Shown here piece after piece: positions 25,330 through 34,539 of a stretch of 64,000 nt of DNA. Position 1 is the first letter of the stretch. Every line of letters begins with the position of its first letter. The translations under genes were made by a program, and so were the position numbers. Origin of the DNA: Callorhinus ursinus. Taxonomy: Eukaryota > Chordata > Mammalia > Carnivora > Otariidae. The notes beneath the pieces were generated by a model that searched no databases, had not been told where the DNA came from, and was given only the letters and a program-made list of their open reading frames with translations. The stretch is from NCBI RefSeq assembly GCF_003265705.1, contig NW_020312904.1, forward strand, positions 1,577,332-1,641,331, read 5' to 3'.

Positions 25330-25760
25330 TATCTTTATGAAGCTGAAAGAAACCAACACCACATCCTCTCCAGCCAGAAATTCATCAAATAAAAACACAC
25401 AGGAGAAAAGGGAGAAAAAAAAAAAAAAAAAGAGCCGAGATGAGAGAGAAACCTCTGAATGGCATCACTTCATTAAGCCCAGTATTTTCAAATTTACCTC
25501 TCCAAGAACTCCAGAAATAAAATTTGAATAGCGGGAAAGTACCATATTCTAATCTCTCCTAACTATGCAATAAATTATATTTATAAAGAAAATGCAACAG
25601 CAGAGAGCCCAGGCTCGGTTAGTATTCTAATGGATTAAACATAATTCGGAAGTTGTTGGTAACTTCCCATCGTTGCAGCCGAGGATGTGAGATTGAACTC
25701 AGAGCCACAAGTCAGTTTTGATGGGTTCAATTGGGAAAAAAATTCCGTCAGAAAGATTTA
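25330..25760. promoter_or_regulatory. AT-rich island with A17 tract, candidate noncoding element
   Basis: AT-rich, non-repetitive apart from A17 at 25415-25431. Words such as TAAATTATATTTATAAAG and TTCTAATGGATTAAACATAA are present. No L1 or SINE recognised. Confidence 0.3.
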
Positions 25761-26459
25761 CATGCCGGGCATGTCTGTCTGCCAAGCTGTTCCCCGTGGG
25801 GCAGCACAGAGCTGTCCACCTTCGGACTAAATATTGCACACAAGTGTCCAAGTCAAGGCTCAGCGTCCCACAACATCCCACTAGCTCATCATGGTCCCCA
25901 TCCCTCTTGCTTGTGGGGGACCCCTGGTGCCGTAAGCCAGCGAGGAGAAACAACCACATCCTCAGGGACAGACACGCCAACACAGTCACACCCCTCTGGT
26001 GGTCCCAGAGCAGTCCCAACTCCTTCTGAGAACCACATCCATCCAAGCCAAGCCCTCTGCTCTAGATATGCCGAGGGGCCGATGGCAGACACCAGGTCCT
26101 TCTAAGACACAGAGTTCCCCAGGCAAGACGAAGGGGTTCCAACCTTCTCCAAGCTCATCATCCCCAAACCAACGAGGCGCCAGCCCCGCCGTCAACAGGA
26201 CGTCCACAGACTACCGAGTGTGCGTTTGGAGAAAGCCATTGAGGGCCCCCTTCTCTCTCCGCTTTTCCTGGCAATTCTTCCCCAATGGGAGAAAAATGAC
26301 AAGACTGTCACTATAGCAACTAACCTAATTGGTGGACTGCAGGTCCCTCTCCAGCCAGAGGGTGGAGCCCATCTCCTTAGCTATGAGTCTCAGCTGACTG
26401 GGCCCTGGAACAAAACATCCCCTAACCGAAAACCAGGCCAAGAAATAATCCAGTTTTCC
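25761..26459. other. Intron sequence, nothing recognised
   Basis: Mixed base composition; no exon or repeat family recognised. Confidence 0.5.
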
Positions 26460-27055
26460 TTACGCCGCGCTAGAAAGTGAACACCTTATGTGCTGCAGAG
26501 AAATGCTCAGATTTAATAGGGAGGATAATTGAATCCTGTATGATACTTATCAGTTTCCCTAATTAATATGATACAAATATATCTGCTTCATAACACAAAA
26601 ACATTTTGGGTAATAAAAATCCTGACTGATAACAAAAACAATTTACAAACAAGGATTCTAACTATTCTTATTCATCCCAGATATATTGGAAAAGAGAACG
26701 GAAATCATAAGAACGGTTTCATTTGCATTTTATTTGCTTTATCAATTCTAAAAAAAAAGTTTTTTTTTTTCCTGCAGGACTGCTGTTCCATGCTATAAAT
26801 TATTATTATGTCCATTTTGTATTTTTGTAAAATGTTTTAATTTTTCCAAGTGCATTTCCGGTGAAATGGGGTGTGTCTGAAAACGTCTTATCTTATTGTC
26901 AATTACTCCATTACATGGAAATGGCAACCACCATGAAAATGTGGTTAACCCAAGCTTTCATTATTAACGATTTCTGCTCTTCTGAATCAGACATTTTAGC
27001 GAATGCCCTTGTCCCGGTGGAAGATTTGTTTGTAGAACACCAGGGAGGCTGCTAA
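26460..27055. promoter_or_regulatory. Large AT-rich island, candidate conserved noncoding element
   Basis: About 600 bp, the longest non-transposon AT-rich block in the intron. It holds TTCCCTAATTAATATGATAC, an octamer ATTTGCAT at 26721-26728, and CCTAAATT-like words. It ends abruptly at the GC-rich 27060 border, 2 kb downstream of exon 1. No transposon family recognised. Confidence 0.4.
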
Positions 27056-27953
27056 GGGTGGGCTGAGTGCGCGGGCGGGGATCTCGGGTTTCATGGTGTT
27101 TCTGGGCAGCCGCGACCCCGACCTGGGGCAGGCAGCAGCCCTGGGAGGGTGTGAGTGTGGGAGTGAGGTGCAGGTGCAGGTGGTGGGGAGTGTGCACTGA
27201 CAAGGCGGGAACCAGGGAGGCTCCGGCTAGCCGTGGGGGTGCGGAGTGTTGAAACCACCGCCAGTGTGTCCTATACTTAACCATTAGCGGTTGCTCTTTT
27301 CTTCACCTGAAGGGCTGCTTCCCCGCCCAGCTGCTGTCCTGGGTTCGCACCTGGGACCCAAGGACCTGTCGCCAGCGCTGGCCAAGGACAGCATCCCCAG
27401 GGGACGCTCAGGGAGCTAGTCCCCTTCCCAACACTGCTGAATGAGCCCTCTCTCCCCCCATGCCACCAGGAAGAGCATTCATACGGCACCCAAGGCAGTA
27501 CCGGGACTTTATCTATCACCAGCCCTTTGCACATCACCAAGGAACCCTGTGAACGCAGCGGGAGGGCCGAGATGGCCGCGCCGAGCCCCAGCCCCCAGTC
27601 CCCCCAGACCGCCCCGCGAGTGCTGGCGGTGCCTGGCTGGGCAGTCCGGGTCACGACCCCGCTGGGGGCCTTCCCGACACGCGTCCCCTCCCCACGCAGG
27701 GCGCCAGCCGTCGCCTGCAATTGTGGGCAATGCACAACGGGGCTGAAAGAAGTAGGGCCATGCCTGCTCCCGCACGGCTCTCCCTGGCGGTTCCGGCGGG
27801 CTGGGCTGTCCCAGGACTCGGCGACCGCGCCGCCGCCTGGGTCCCCGTGGTCCGCTGTGGTCTCGTTCTGGAGGCCCCGGAGGGTTCGGACTGCGAGCGG
27901 GGAGGCCGGGACTTCGAGGTGGTGGCGCGGGAGCCAGGCGCGGCGCTGGCCTC
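27056..27953. other. GC-rich intron sequence, nothing recognised
   Basis: CpG density rises toward the island. No exon recognised. Confidence 0.5.
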
Positions 27954-27978
27954 TTTTTTTTTTTTTTTTTTTTTTTTT
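27954..27978 (+). repeat. T25 homopolymer (A25 in the TAFA5 transcript)
   Basis: Twenty-five consecutive T on the plus strand. No SINE body or target-site duplication accompanies it, so it is a plain homopolymer or the remnant tail of an unrecognised insertion. Confidence 0.9.
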
Positions 27979-28430
27979 AAGAATCCATATTTTTCCATCA
28001 CCTCCCGCGCCCATGGCAGTTCTCCATGACAGGTGTTCCTCAGCGCCCGTCCTCTCCTCCCGCTAGGATGGGAAGGGACCAGGAGCCTGTGCCAAGCGGC
28101 CGGCCGGGGAACCGAGCAGCCCGCGCCATCCCAGCCCCCGAGCCCGCGCCCAGGACTCTGGCCACTCCCCGCCACCCTGTCGGACTGCGAGCGTGCGCCC
28201 CGAGCGCTGACCACCACCCCCCCCGCCCCGCCCCCGCAGCCCAAGGCTGCGCCCGGGACTCCGACCACCCCTCCTTCACCCAGCCCACAACCCCCCACTC
28301 ACCCCGGCCGCCCCCGAGCCTGTCTCTGTCCCCGGTCCCCCGCACCCACCCCAGCCCCGAACCCGCGGCCCCGCTCCAGATCAGCGGGGTCAGCGGCTCA
28401 GGTCCCCGGACACGACTCCAGAAATCACCG

Positions 28431-28454
28431 CGGCGGCGGCGGCGGCGGCGGCGG
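28431..28454 (+). repeat. (CGG)8 trinucleotide repeat in intron 1
   Basis: Eight pure CGG units on the plus strand (CCG in the TAFA5 transcript), about 640 bp inside intron 1 and opposite in orientation to the 5' UTR run. Confidence 0.95.
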
Positions 28455-29082
28455 CCCCTCTCCACATACCCCACCCCTCACTTCTCTTTTTTAAGAAAGC
28501 GCCGGGCGAGTCGGCTTCCCCGGCAGGCAGAGGCTCCAGCCACGCGTCCTAGCCCGAGCCCCGCTCCCGCTGGAGCTACCCCGCTCCTGGCTCGGCCGCC
28601 GCGTCGCCCCTCGTCCCCGGCGGGAGTGTCGCCCGCGGAAAGCGCGGGGCAGGGCGCTCCGCCGACATCCCCAGCGGTGCGGCCCGCCGGCCCCGGACCT
28701 GCCGCCGCCTCCGGAGCGCGCGGCTCGGCTCGGCCCGCCGGCCAGGGCCGGGAGAGGCGGCAGCACACCGGGCAGCCCCGGGCATCGCCGCGCCACCCGG
28801 GGCCTGGCGCCGGGGCCCTGCCCCGGAGTCGGGGCGAGAGGCTCGGCGGCGGCGCCCGCTTCCGAAGTGCCCGAGCGCCGGGAGCCCCGGCGGCCCCTCT
28901 CCCTCCTGGCCCAGGCGTTGGCGGCGGGACCCGGGGACGGCGCACCGCGAACTGGCAACTCCGCACCGACTCCTGGCGGCCGCCGGGGCCGGGGCCCGGG
29001 CCAGAGCTGGGGACCGGGGCCGGGGTTGGGGGGAGGGCCGGGGAGCCGGGGCTGGAGGGCCGTGCGGGGGCCCGGGCCGCGC
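28455..29082 (-). other. GC-rich start of intron 1, no gene seen
   Basis: Very CpG-rich intron sequence right after exon 1. Long open frames on both strands are Pro/Ala/Gly/Arg-rich and have no recognisable domain; they follow from the lack of AT-rich stop codons. Confidence 0.6.
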
Positions 29083-29091
29083 AATACTCAC
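29083..29091 (-). other. TAFA5: TAFA5 exon 1 splice donor
   Basis: The minus-strand sequence at the exon edge is TGCA then GTGAGTATT, a near-consensus donor (GTRAGT). The GT occupies 29091-29090. It splits the codon after Cys37 in phase 1, which agrees with the next family residue being contributed by exon 2. Confidence 0.9.
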
Positions 29092-29203
29092 TGCAGTAGG
29101 CGATGAGCAGGCTGGCCAGGATCATGAACGCCCAAAAAGTTGAGGACATGCTGGGCAGGGCGGTCGCATCTTGCCGGCTGCTGGTCCTGGGCGATGGCGC
29201 CAT
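29092..29203 (-). CDS. TAFA5: TAFA5 (FAM19A5) coding exon 1, signal-sequence exon
   Basis: Read on the minus strand, the exon starts at the ATG at 29203 and encodes MAPSPRTSSRQDATALPS followed by MSSTFWAFMILASLLIAYC, 37 codons plus one base (phase 1). This matches from memory the N-terminus of the long TAFA5 isoform, with Ser at residue 8 where I recall Gly in human. Residues 22-36 form one hydrophobic segment that acts as signal sequence or signal anchor. The family's cysteine-rich mature domain lies in later exons, outside the window at lower coordinates. TAFA5 is a brain-enriched, secreted chemokine-like protein; mature function cannot be judged from this exon. The exon is followed at once by donor GTGAGTATT and sits in a CpG island, as expected for a first exon. 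The first ATG has T at -3 and G at +4; the in-frame Met at 29149 has A at -3, so a shorter start is possible. No other gene fits this peptide. Confidence 0.95.
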
Positions 29204-29335
29204 TGAAGCCGCGGCGCCCGCGCGGGGGGCAGCAGCGCGTCTCAGCAGCCGGCCCTGCCCGCGCCCCCGCGCCGGCCTCCACGTGCGGGCCCCGCGCGCG
29301 CCATCCTCCTCCGCCGCCGCCGCCGCCGCCGCCGC
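29204..29335 (-). other. TAFA5: TAFA5 5' UTR, visible part, with CGG run
   Basis: This GC-rich segment lies between the start codon and the assembly gap. Its distal end is a pure (CCG)8 run on the plus strand (29311-29335), that is CGG/GGC in the transcript, cut off by the gap. In the frame of the TAFA5 ATG it is open throughout, reading an alanine run, two Glu, then an Arg/Ala-rich stretch into Met1. Whether transcription starts here or inside the gap cannot be seen. Confidence 0.7.
29311..29335 (-). repeat. CGG trinucleotide repeat at gap edge
   Basis: Eight uninterrupted CCG units on the plus strand (CGG sense for TAFA5) stop exactly where the 400-N gap begins. The true length is unknown and may exceed eight. 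Confidence 0.95.
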
Positions 29336-29735
29336 NNNNNNNNNNNNNNNNNNNNNNNNNNNNNNNNNNNNNNNNNNNNNNNNNNNNNNNNNNNNNNNNN
29401 NNNNNNNNNNNNNNNNNNNNNNNNNNNNNNNNNNNNNNNNNNNNNNNNNNNNNNNNNNNNNNNNNNNNNNNNNNNNNNNNNNNNNNNNNNNNNNNNNNNN
29501 NNNNNNNNNNNNNNNNNNNNNNNNNNNNNNNNNNNNNNNNNNNNNNNNNNNNNNNNNNNNNNNNNNNNNNNNNNNNNNNNNNNNNNNNNNNNNNNNNNNN
29601 NNNNNNNNNNNNNNNNNNNNNNNNNNNNNNNNNNNNNNNNNNNNNNNNNNNNNNNNNNNNNNNNNNNNNNNNNNNNNNNNNNNNNNNNNNNNNNNNNNNN
29701 NNNNNNNNNNNNNNNNNNNNNNNNNNNNNNNNNNN
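29336..29735. other. Assembly gap, 400 N
   Basis: Exactly 400 undetermined bases inside the CpG island. It most likely hides more 5' UTR and the TAFA5 core promoter. Extreme GC content and the flanking CGG run explain a sequencing dropout. Confidence 0.99.
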
Positions 29736-29960
29736 CCCCGCGCCGCGCCCGTGCCCGAGCTCGCGCCCGCGCCCGCGCCCGCCGAGCCCGGGGACGCCGG
29801 CCCCGCGGCTCTGGGCGTCGCTGCGCGCCCGGGCTCGGCGCGCCCGGCCACCAATGGGAGGGGCGCGCCCGGTGCGCGCGCCCGATGCCGCGGGGTCCCG
29901 GCGCGGTCCCTGGGACTGGCGGAGGAGGCAGGCGGAAGGGACGCCGCGCCCAAGCCGCGC
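29736..29960 (-). promoter_or_regulatory. TAFA5 proximal promoter candidate with CCAAT box
   Basis: A CCAAT pentamer at 29851-29855, followed by GGGAGGGGCGCGCC, lies 650 bp upstream of the start codon among several GC-box-like words. NF-Y and SP-family sites of this sort are typical of CpG-island promoters. No TATA box was seen. The exact transcription start is unknown. Confidence 0.5.
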
Positions 29961-30129
29961 CTCTGGATGGCGACAGAGACGGCCGGGCGCGCCCGCTGCC
30001 TGGGCACCACGCGGGGAGGACTGGCCTGGCCAGCGCGAAGTTTTCGGACTTGGGCTGCGTAGCCCGTGGGCCCCAGGCGCCCTGACTCCTTTCCGCCGAG
30101 GCCTGCAACACCGAGGCCCAGAGTTTACT

Positions 30130-30135
30130 GTAAGT
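30130..30135 (+). other. Plus-strand splice-donor motif GTAAGT
   Basis: TTTACT followed by GTAAGTACAGGG at the upstream border of the CpG island. It could be the first donor of a divergent transcript; a motif alone is weak evidence. Confidence 0.25.
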
Positions 30136-30440
30136 ACAGGGTGCTTTGGGCCCTTTCCCCAGATGCGCCCTGTCACCCCTGTTCTGGGTTGTGCGCTGGT
30201 GTCCCCGAACCCGCAAAGAGCGCGGCCTCAAACCCACGCAGAGTCTTCTCCCTAGGTGGAGCCCAGCCAGGCAGGGACACATGTCCCTGAGAGCATCCTC
30301 CTTGTCCTCCGTGGGGCACCTCCAGGTCTGTGCACCACCCTGGGCCTTGGTAAGCTGTCTCCCTGCCCATCACCTGACAAGGACCCAGTCTTGTGTCTCC
30401 AAACTCCGGGTCCAGGGGCTGGTCTCCTCAGGGTGGACTT
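30136..30440. other. TAFA5 upstream flank, nothing recognised
   Basis: Ordinary sequence beyond the CpG island; no exon or repeat recognised. Confidence 0.5.
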
Positions 30441-30545
30441 TGAGCAAGATAACAATGAGTATAATTCATTTTATTTGCATAGTTAATTATCATCAGCAAA
30501 ACCGATTCATTCCTATCAACAAGAGGAGAGTGGATCAAGTATGTC
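30441..30545. promoter_or_regulatory. SOX/POU motif cluster, candidate enhancer
   Basis: AACAATG (SOX type) at 30451-30457, perfect octamer ATTTGCAT at 30473-30480, and TTAATTA (homeodomain) just after. They sit in an AT-rich 100-bp block about 1.25 kb upstream of the TAFA5 start codon, free of recognised transposons. Confidence 0.4.
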
Positions 30546-30972
30546 CTTTGAGGTCAGATTCCCCAACCCTACTCCTCCCTCTCATGTCCCCCCAGCAAGA
30601 CAAGCTCCCAAGACCAGATGCTCAGCAGATGGCCCTGCTACCCAGAGAGACTCTGGGCCCTGCAGTCTGCAGCTGCACCGCCCACCCCAAACACTGCCTT
30701 CTTGCGGGTCAGTGCACGTTCCAATATGAGCTCATCTTTCCTGATTCAGAGGATCTTCTGATCCTGCACAAGGAGGGGGAACTCCCAAGACCCCATGAGG
30801 TCTTGTTAGAACCGGAGAACCCTTTCCCAGGAGCCACTAGAGGGCCTGAAGCAGAAATGGTCACCAGCATCCCCCCTTCACCTCGGGTCCTGGCCAACTG
30901 GGCCGATAAGGAGGCCATGGCGTCTGTGATCACAGCTGCTCAGAACCTGCTATGGGCGCGAGGGACCTGCAC
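30546..30972. other. Upstream sequence, nothing recognised
   Basis: A 388-codon plus-strand frame crosses here from 30146 but ends in the CA repeat and shows no domain. Confidence 0.5.
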
Positions 30973-31143
30973 AGGCACACACACACACGCACCATGCACC
31001 GTGCACAAAACACACACTCACCATGCACACACAAGAAACACACACACACACCGTATACACACATGCACCACACAACCATATACATGCATGCACATCACAC
31101 ACATGCATACACATACACACATGCATGTGCGGTACCTACGTGC

Positions 31144-31174
<31 letters not shown>

Positions 31175-31205
31175 TCATTCACACGCACACGTGCGCACAC
31201 ACACC
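30973..31205 (+). repeat. CA-rich microsatellite region
   Basis: Interrupted (CA)n with CATGCA words; the purest run is 31144-31172. Confidence 0.95.
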
Positions 31206-31704
31206 CGGTGCAGAGGAAACCAAAGCAGGCAGGAATGGTGCCCAGGCCAGGCCACCTCACCCAGTCCCGTGGGTGGCTCAGTGAGGAGCCCTCGCCAGAG
31301 GCTGTAATGTGATTGTGTGCAGCAGGATTTTTTTCGTAAATTTTCTATTTCCGATTAAAACGGTCTGACTTCCTTCTCCGTATCTTCCCAGTGCAGCGTC
31401 CGGGTTCCCTTTGCTGGCATGCAGCTGCTGCAGACCCGGCGCTCCTGAAAGCCTGAGGGAGGACAGGCAGGAGCCCTGGTCCCAAGGGTGCTGGGCTGAG
31501 GTCCGCCCGCCGGGCCAGGGAGGGGCTCCCTCTCGCTCATGGTCCCTGCAGCCCCCCAGGGATGCCTGCCTCTCTAGCTCTAAGTTCCCCCCTTTGACGG
31601 AAGCCTCTTATCCTGTTAAAAGGGATGTGACTTTTTAAAACGTGATGCGTTCCCTTTCATCCCGTCCATCCTGATCTCTTCTCGTGTTGTGGGCCTTCCT
31701 TCAT
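31206..31704. other. Upstream sequence, nothing recognised
   Basis: No exon or repeat recognised. Confidence 0.5.
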
Positions 31705-31970
31705 CCAGCGTCTATGCCTTGAGCACCTTCTAGATGCTGTCTGTCGCTGGAGGAGGGGAGTTCAACAGGACACACGGTTTCTGTCCCCCGGAAATGTGTG
31801 CTTGGTTTGGGAAACAGATGAGGAAACCAGCACTTACAGCGTGGAGCGGTGGGTGCCATGATGGGGGCCGAAGGCCGGGCAGCAGGTGTGGGGCGCGGGG
31901 AGGGTGGGCCAGGGAAACTTCCCGTAGTGGGTTTACAGGTTTCCCGTGCTGTCCTTAGGACAAACATGCA
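31705..31970 (+). mobile_element. L2-class fragment
   Basis: TTGAGCACCTTCTAGATGCT, then GTTCAACAGGACACACGG, then GGGCCAGGGAAACTTCC follow the order of an ancient L2-class repeat ('ttgagcacctactatgtgcc...'). Diverged. Confidence 0.5.
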
Positions 31971-34499
31971 CACACATGCACACATGTGACATGACAGTTT
32001 CACAAAACAATACCTACACTCTCCATACTCGTGGTATTTTCCGTTCCATCCTAATTCATTTCCTAAAACACTGACCGCCCACCGATGGTTGTGTTTACTG
32101 TAATTTTCTCTGCTTGGCAAGCACTGCTCCGGGAGAGATGTGGTCTGCGTTGAATTTGGGAGGATACATTGGAGATGTCACACCAAAGGTCGGAGGGCAA
32201 CAGTGATGGTGGGCCGTGGGGAGCGCCCCAAGCAGAGGGAGGACGCGGTGAGCGGCGTGGCCTGCTTTCTCTCGGAGCTCACACCACGAGATTTCTGCGG
32301 CTGTGACATTAGCATTTGACGTGTTAAAGGAAAAGGTATTCAGAGACACTCGTGGGGCGGGCCGGGTGCAGGGCCGTCCAGATGGACAGAAGGGCCCTTG
32401 TGACAAGATTGTGCCATGGGGGAGAGGCTGCGGGGTGAGAGAGTTCTGGCCACACCGGCCTGACAGGATCATGGCTGAAGGCCGACCGGGTCACCAGACA
32501 TCTCCAGGGGACGGTGGAGGATGGCGAGGCTGGGCGGCTGGTGGGGGGGGGGGGGACAGGGGGGGGGGAAGCCTTGGTTGAACTGACTTAGCGGGGTTCT
32601 TGCTAAAACCGGATCGCACAAGGAGGTGCCCAGGGGGGCCTCAGAGAAGGGTCGGGAGCCTGACCAGAGTTTGGTCAAGCAAAGAATGTTTGTCAGACAG
32701 GAGCACTTCATGAATCTGGAGCATATTGACTAAGTCCGTGCTGGGTCCGGACAACCCTACCAGGAAGAAGAAAGAGAACAGAGCAGAGCCCGTGGTGCCT
32801 GTGGCTTGGAGTCCACGGATGGTGGCGAGTCTGGAACCCAGTGAGGCTGGACAGGGCTGAGGCCGTGGGGTGAGAGAGCAGACTGATGCGTGCAGTGTCC
32901 CGAGAAGGGAGGACGGGTCGCTAGAAGGCACAGCTGGGATGCCGGCCGGAGGCAAGGGCAGGTGCTGGTGTCTCCCGGGGACTGGGGAGAGACCTCGATG
33001 GGAATTGAGGATGGGGGATGAGCAGAACGCTGAGTTCTGTTGCTAGGAGACAGGAAGCGCAGCTCCGGATCCCAAAGCGTGCTGCCAAGTGACAGTTTGC
33101 TGTTGTCGATTGGCTGGTTGCAGAGACTGGCCAGAACCAACAGTTCAACTCTAAAATCGAGTAAGTTAGTGGAGACTCAGTCCCCACCCTCACGCCATGC
33201 CTAGCTAACCGGAGATGCTGTCCTGCAGCCTTGGGCAGGTCCTGGGTCCCCCTGTGCCCCATGCCGCGTCCTGGCCCACATAGGGGGTGTCATGCATCCC
33301 AGATGGCTCGGGGCCACGGGAGCCCCAGACACGCAGAGTGGCCCATGGTAGAGGAGTGGCGCGTGAGGGTGGTCGGCCGTGGCACTCACTCCAGGTCTGG
33401 GCAGGGTACGTCAGCGTCCCCTCCACGACGTGTGTGCAGTTGTCCCTGCTCTGCTTTGAAACACAGGGATGCTGCTGTGGTTTCCTGTTCTCCGGCCCCC
33501 GTGCTGGGCGTGGGACATTTGTCATTGACGTCAGGGGCTGCTGGGCTGACCGAGAGATTCCCAGCTGGACGTTTAACTGGGTGAGATTTGGGGGTGTCCG
33601 CTGGGGCAGTGGGGAGGGCAGTGTACTTTGTGGAAAAGCAGGCACGGTTTTGTGAAGGAGATACAGGAGTCTGTGTATGGCAGGCCGCTAACGGGGTAGA
33701 CTGTCCTGGGTCTGTCGGTTCCTCTAGGAAGAGCTGCAGGTTCTCCTTCGCGAGCCCACAGCCGGCCACAATGTGTCCCGTGTGCAGTTTGCAGAGCCGC
33801 CCCTGCGCACCGAGGGATGCAGGCGCGGGGAGCGGGGGAGGCAGGACAGCCGTCCTCAGCAGGTGTAGAAGTCCAGGTGAGACAGGTGCTGGTCAGGGGG
33901 GGCCAGGTGGGGACGGCGACATCAGTGAGGGCCTTCGGGCTGATGGAGGAGTTGCAGCCCCTCAGGCAGGAGGCGTGACCGGGCCGAAGGTCCGCGGGTG
34001 CAGGCGGCCGACCGCAAGTCCCGTGAGCACAGAGGGGCCTGGGATTTCAGCCCCAGACACAGTCTTTCACAGAGTCGGTAGATGGAATCAGCGCATTATT
34101 TTTAGGAGCAATTACCCATTTCACCCACCCAGTGTCAATGATGAGAAGTAGTATTTTTCTGTTCTGTAGTATGTTCCACGCACCATTCCAAGTCCTTTGC
34201 CTACAGGGAGGGAGCACTGGACACCTGTGCTTAGGTGTGCACGCCGTGACATGGGGGGGCCGAGGGCGGGCTCCGGCGCCGGGCACGGTGGCACCGGGGA
34301 GGGGGGCTGGCTGAGGCTGAGGCCGGCAGCCCAGCTCCAGATAGCGCTCCGGAGCCGCTGCATTAGGTTCATTTAGAGACAGTTTTGTAAAATGGACGGA
34401 CAAGACAGAGAAAGAAAACGTCCAGCTGTTGTGCCCCCAGAGTGAACCACACTGAGCATTTTGTTGGTAATGTTACTTGTTTCGTTGGCACACTGCTGT
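31971..34499. other. Upstream GC-rich sequence, nothing recognised
   Basis: Contains the G13-ACA-G10 tract at 32543-32568 and an RFX-like word GTTGCTAGGAGAC at 33039-33051. No exon recognised; no clear repeat family. Confidence 0.5.
32543..32568 (+). repeat. G13-ACA-G10 tract
   Basis: Two long guanine runs separated by three bases; a strong intramolecular G-quadruplex candidate and a likely sequencing-length uncertainty. Confidence 0.9.
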
Positions 34500-34539
34500 G
34501 TCGGTCTGTGGTAAACGGTGCCCTTTAGGAGGTGGCAGG

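Larger units (their letters stand above)
1..29082 (-). other. TAFA5: TAFA5 intron 1, proximal part (acceptor not in window)
   Basis: Everything downstream of the donor on the minus strand is intron as far as the window reaches. No second TAFA5 exon encoding the conserved Cys-rich domain was recognised, and I did not recognise an alternative first exon. Intron 1 is very long in mammals, so 29 kb without an acceptor is expected. The sequence is mostly GC-rich with few transposons; sub-features are listed separately. Confidence 0.85.
28040..30150. promoter_or_regulatory. CpG island over TAFA5 first exon and promoter
   Basis: Dense unmethylated-style CpG (many GCGC, CCGG, CGCG words) spans intron start, exon 1, 5' UTR, gap and upstream flank, ending in ordinary sequence near 30150. 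It is by far the strongest CpG cluster in the window and marks the promoter. The borders are judged by eye. Confidence 0.85.

Noticed and set aside
25760..25780. p53-like CATGCCGGGCATGTCT
   Set aside because: One half-site is perfect, but the other has several mismatches and overlaps it.
28026..29099. 357-codon plus-strand open frame in the CpG island
   Set aside because: Pro/Ala/Arg-rich frame antisense to TAFA5; expected from CpG-island composition.
30146..31312. 388-codon plus-strand open frame upstream of TAFA5
   Set aside because: Ends in the CA repeat as Thr/His runs; no domain seen.
33526..33533. Perfect TGACGTCA (also at 49716-49723 and 57211-57218)
   Set aside because: Three copies of an 8-mer in 64 kb is near chance, one is inside an L1, and none is near the promoter.
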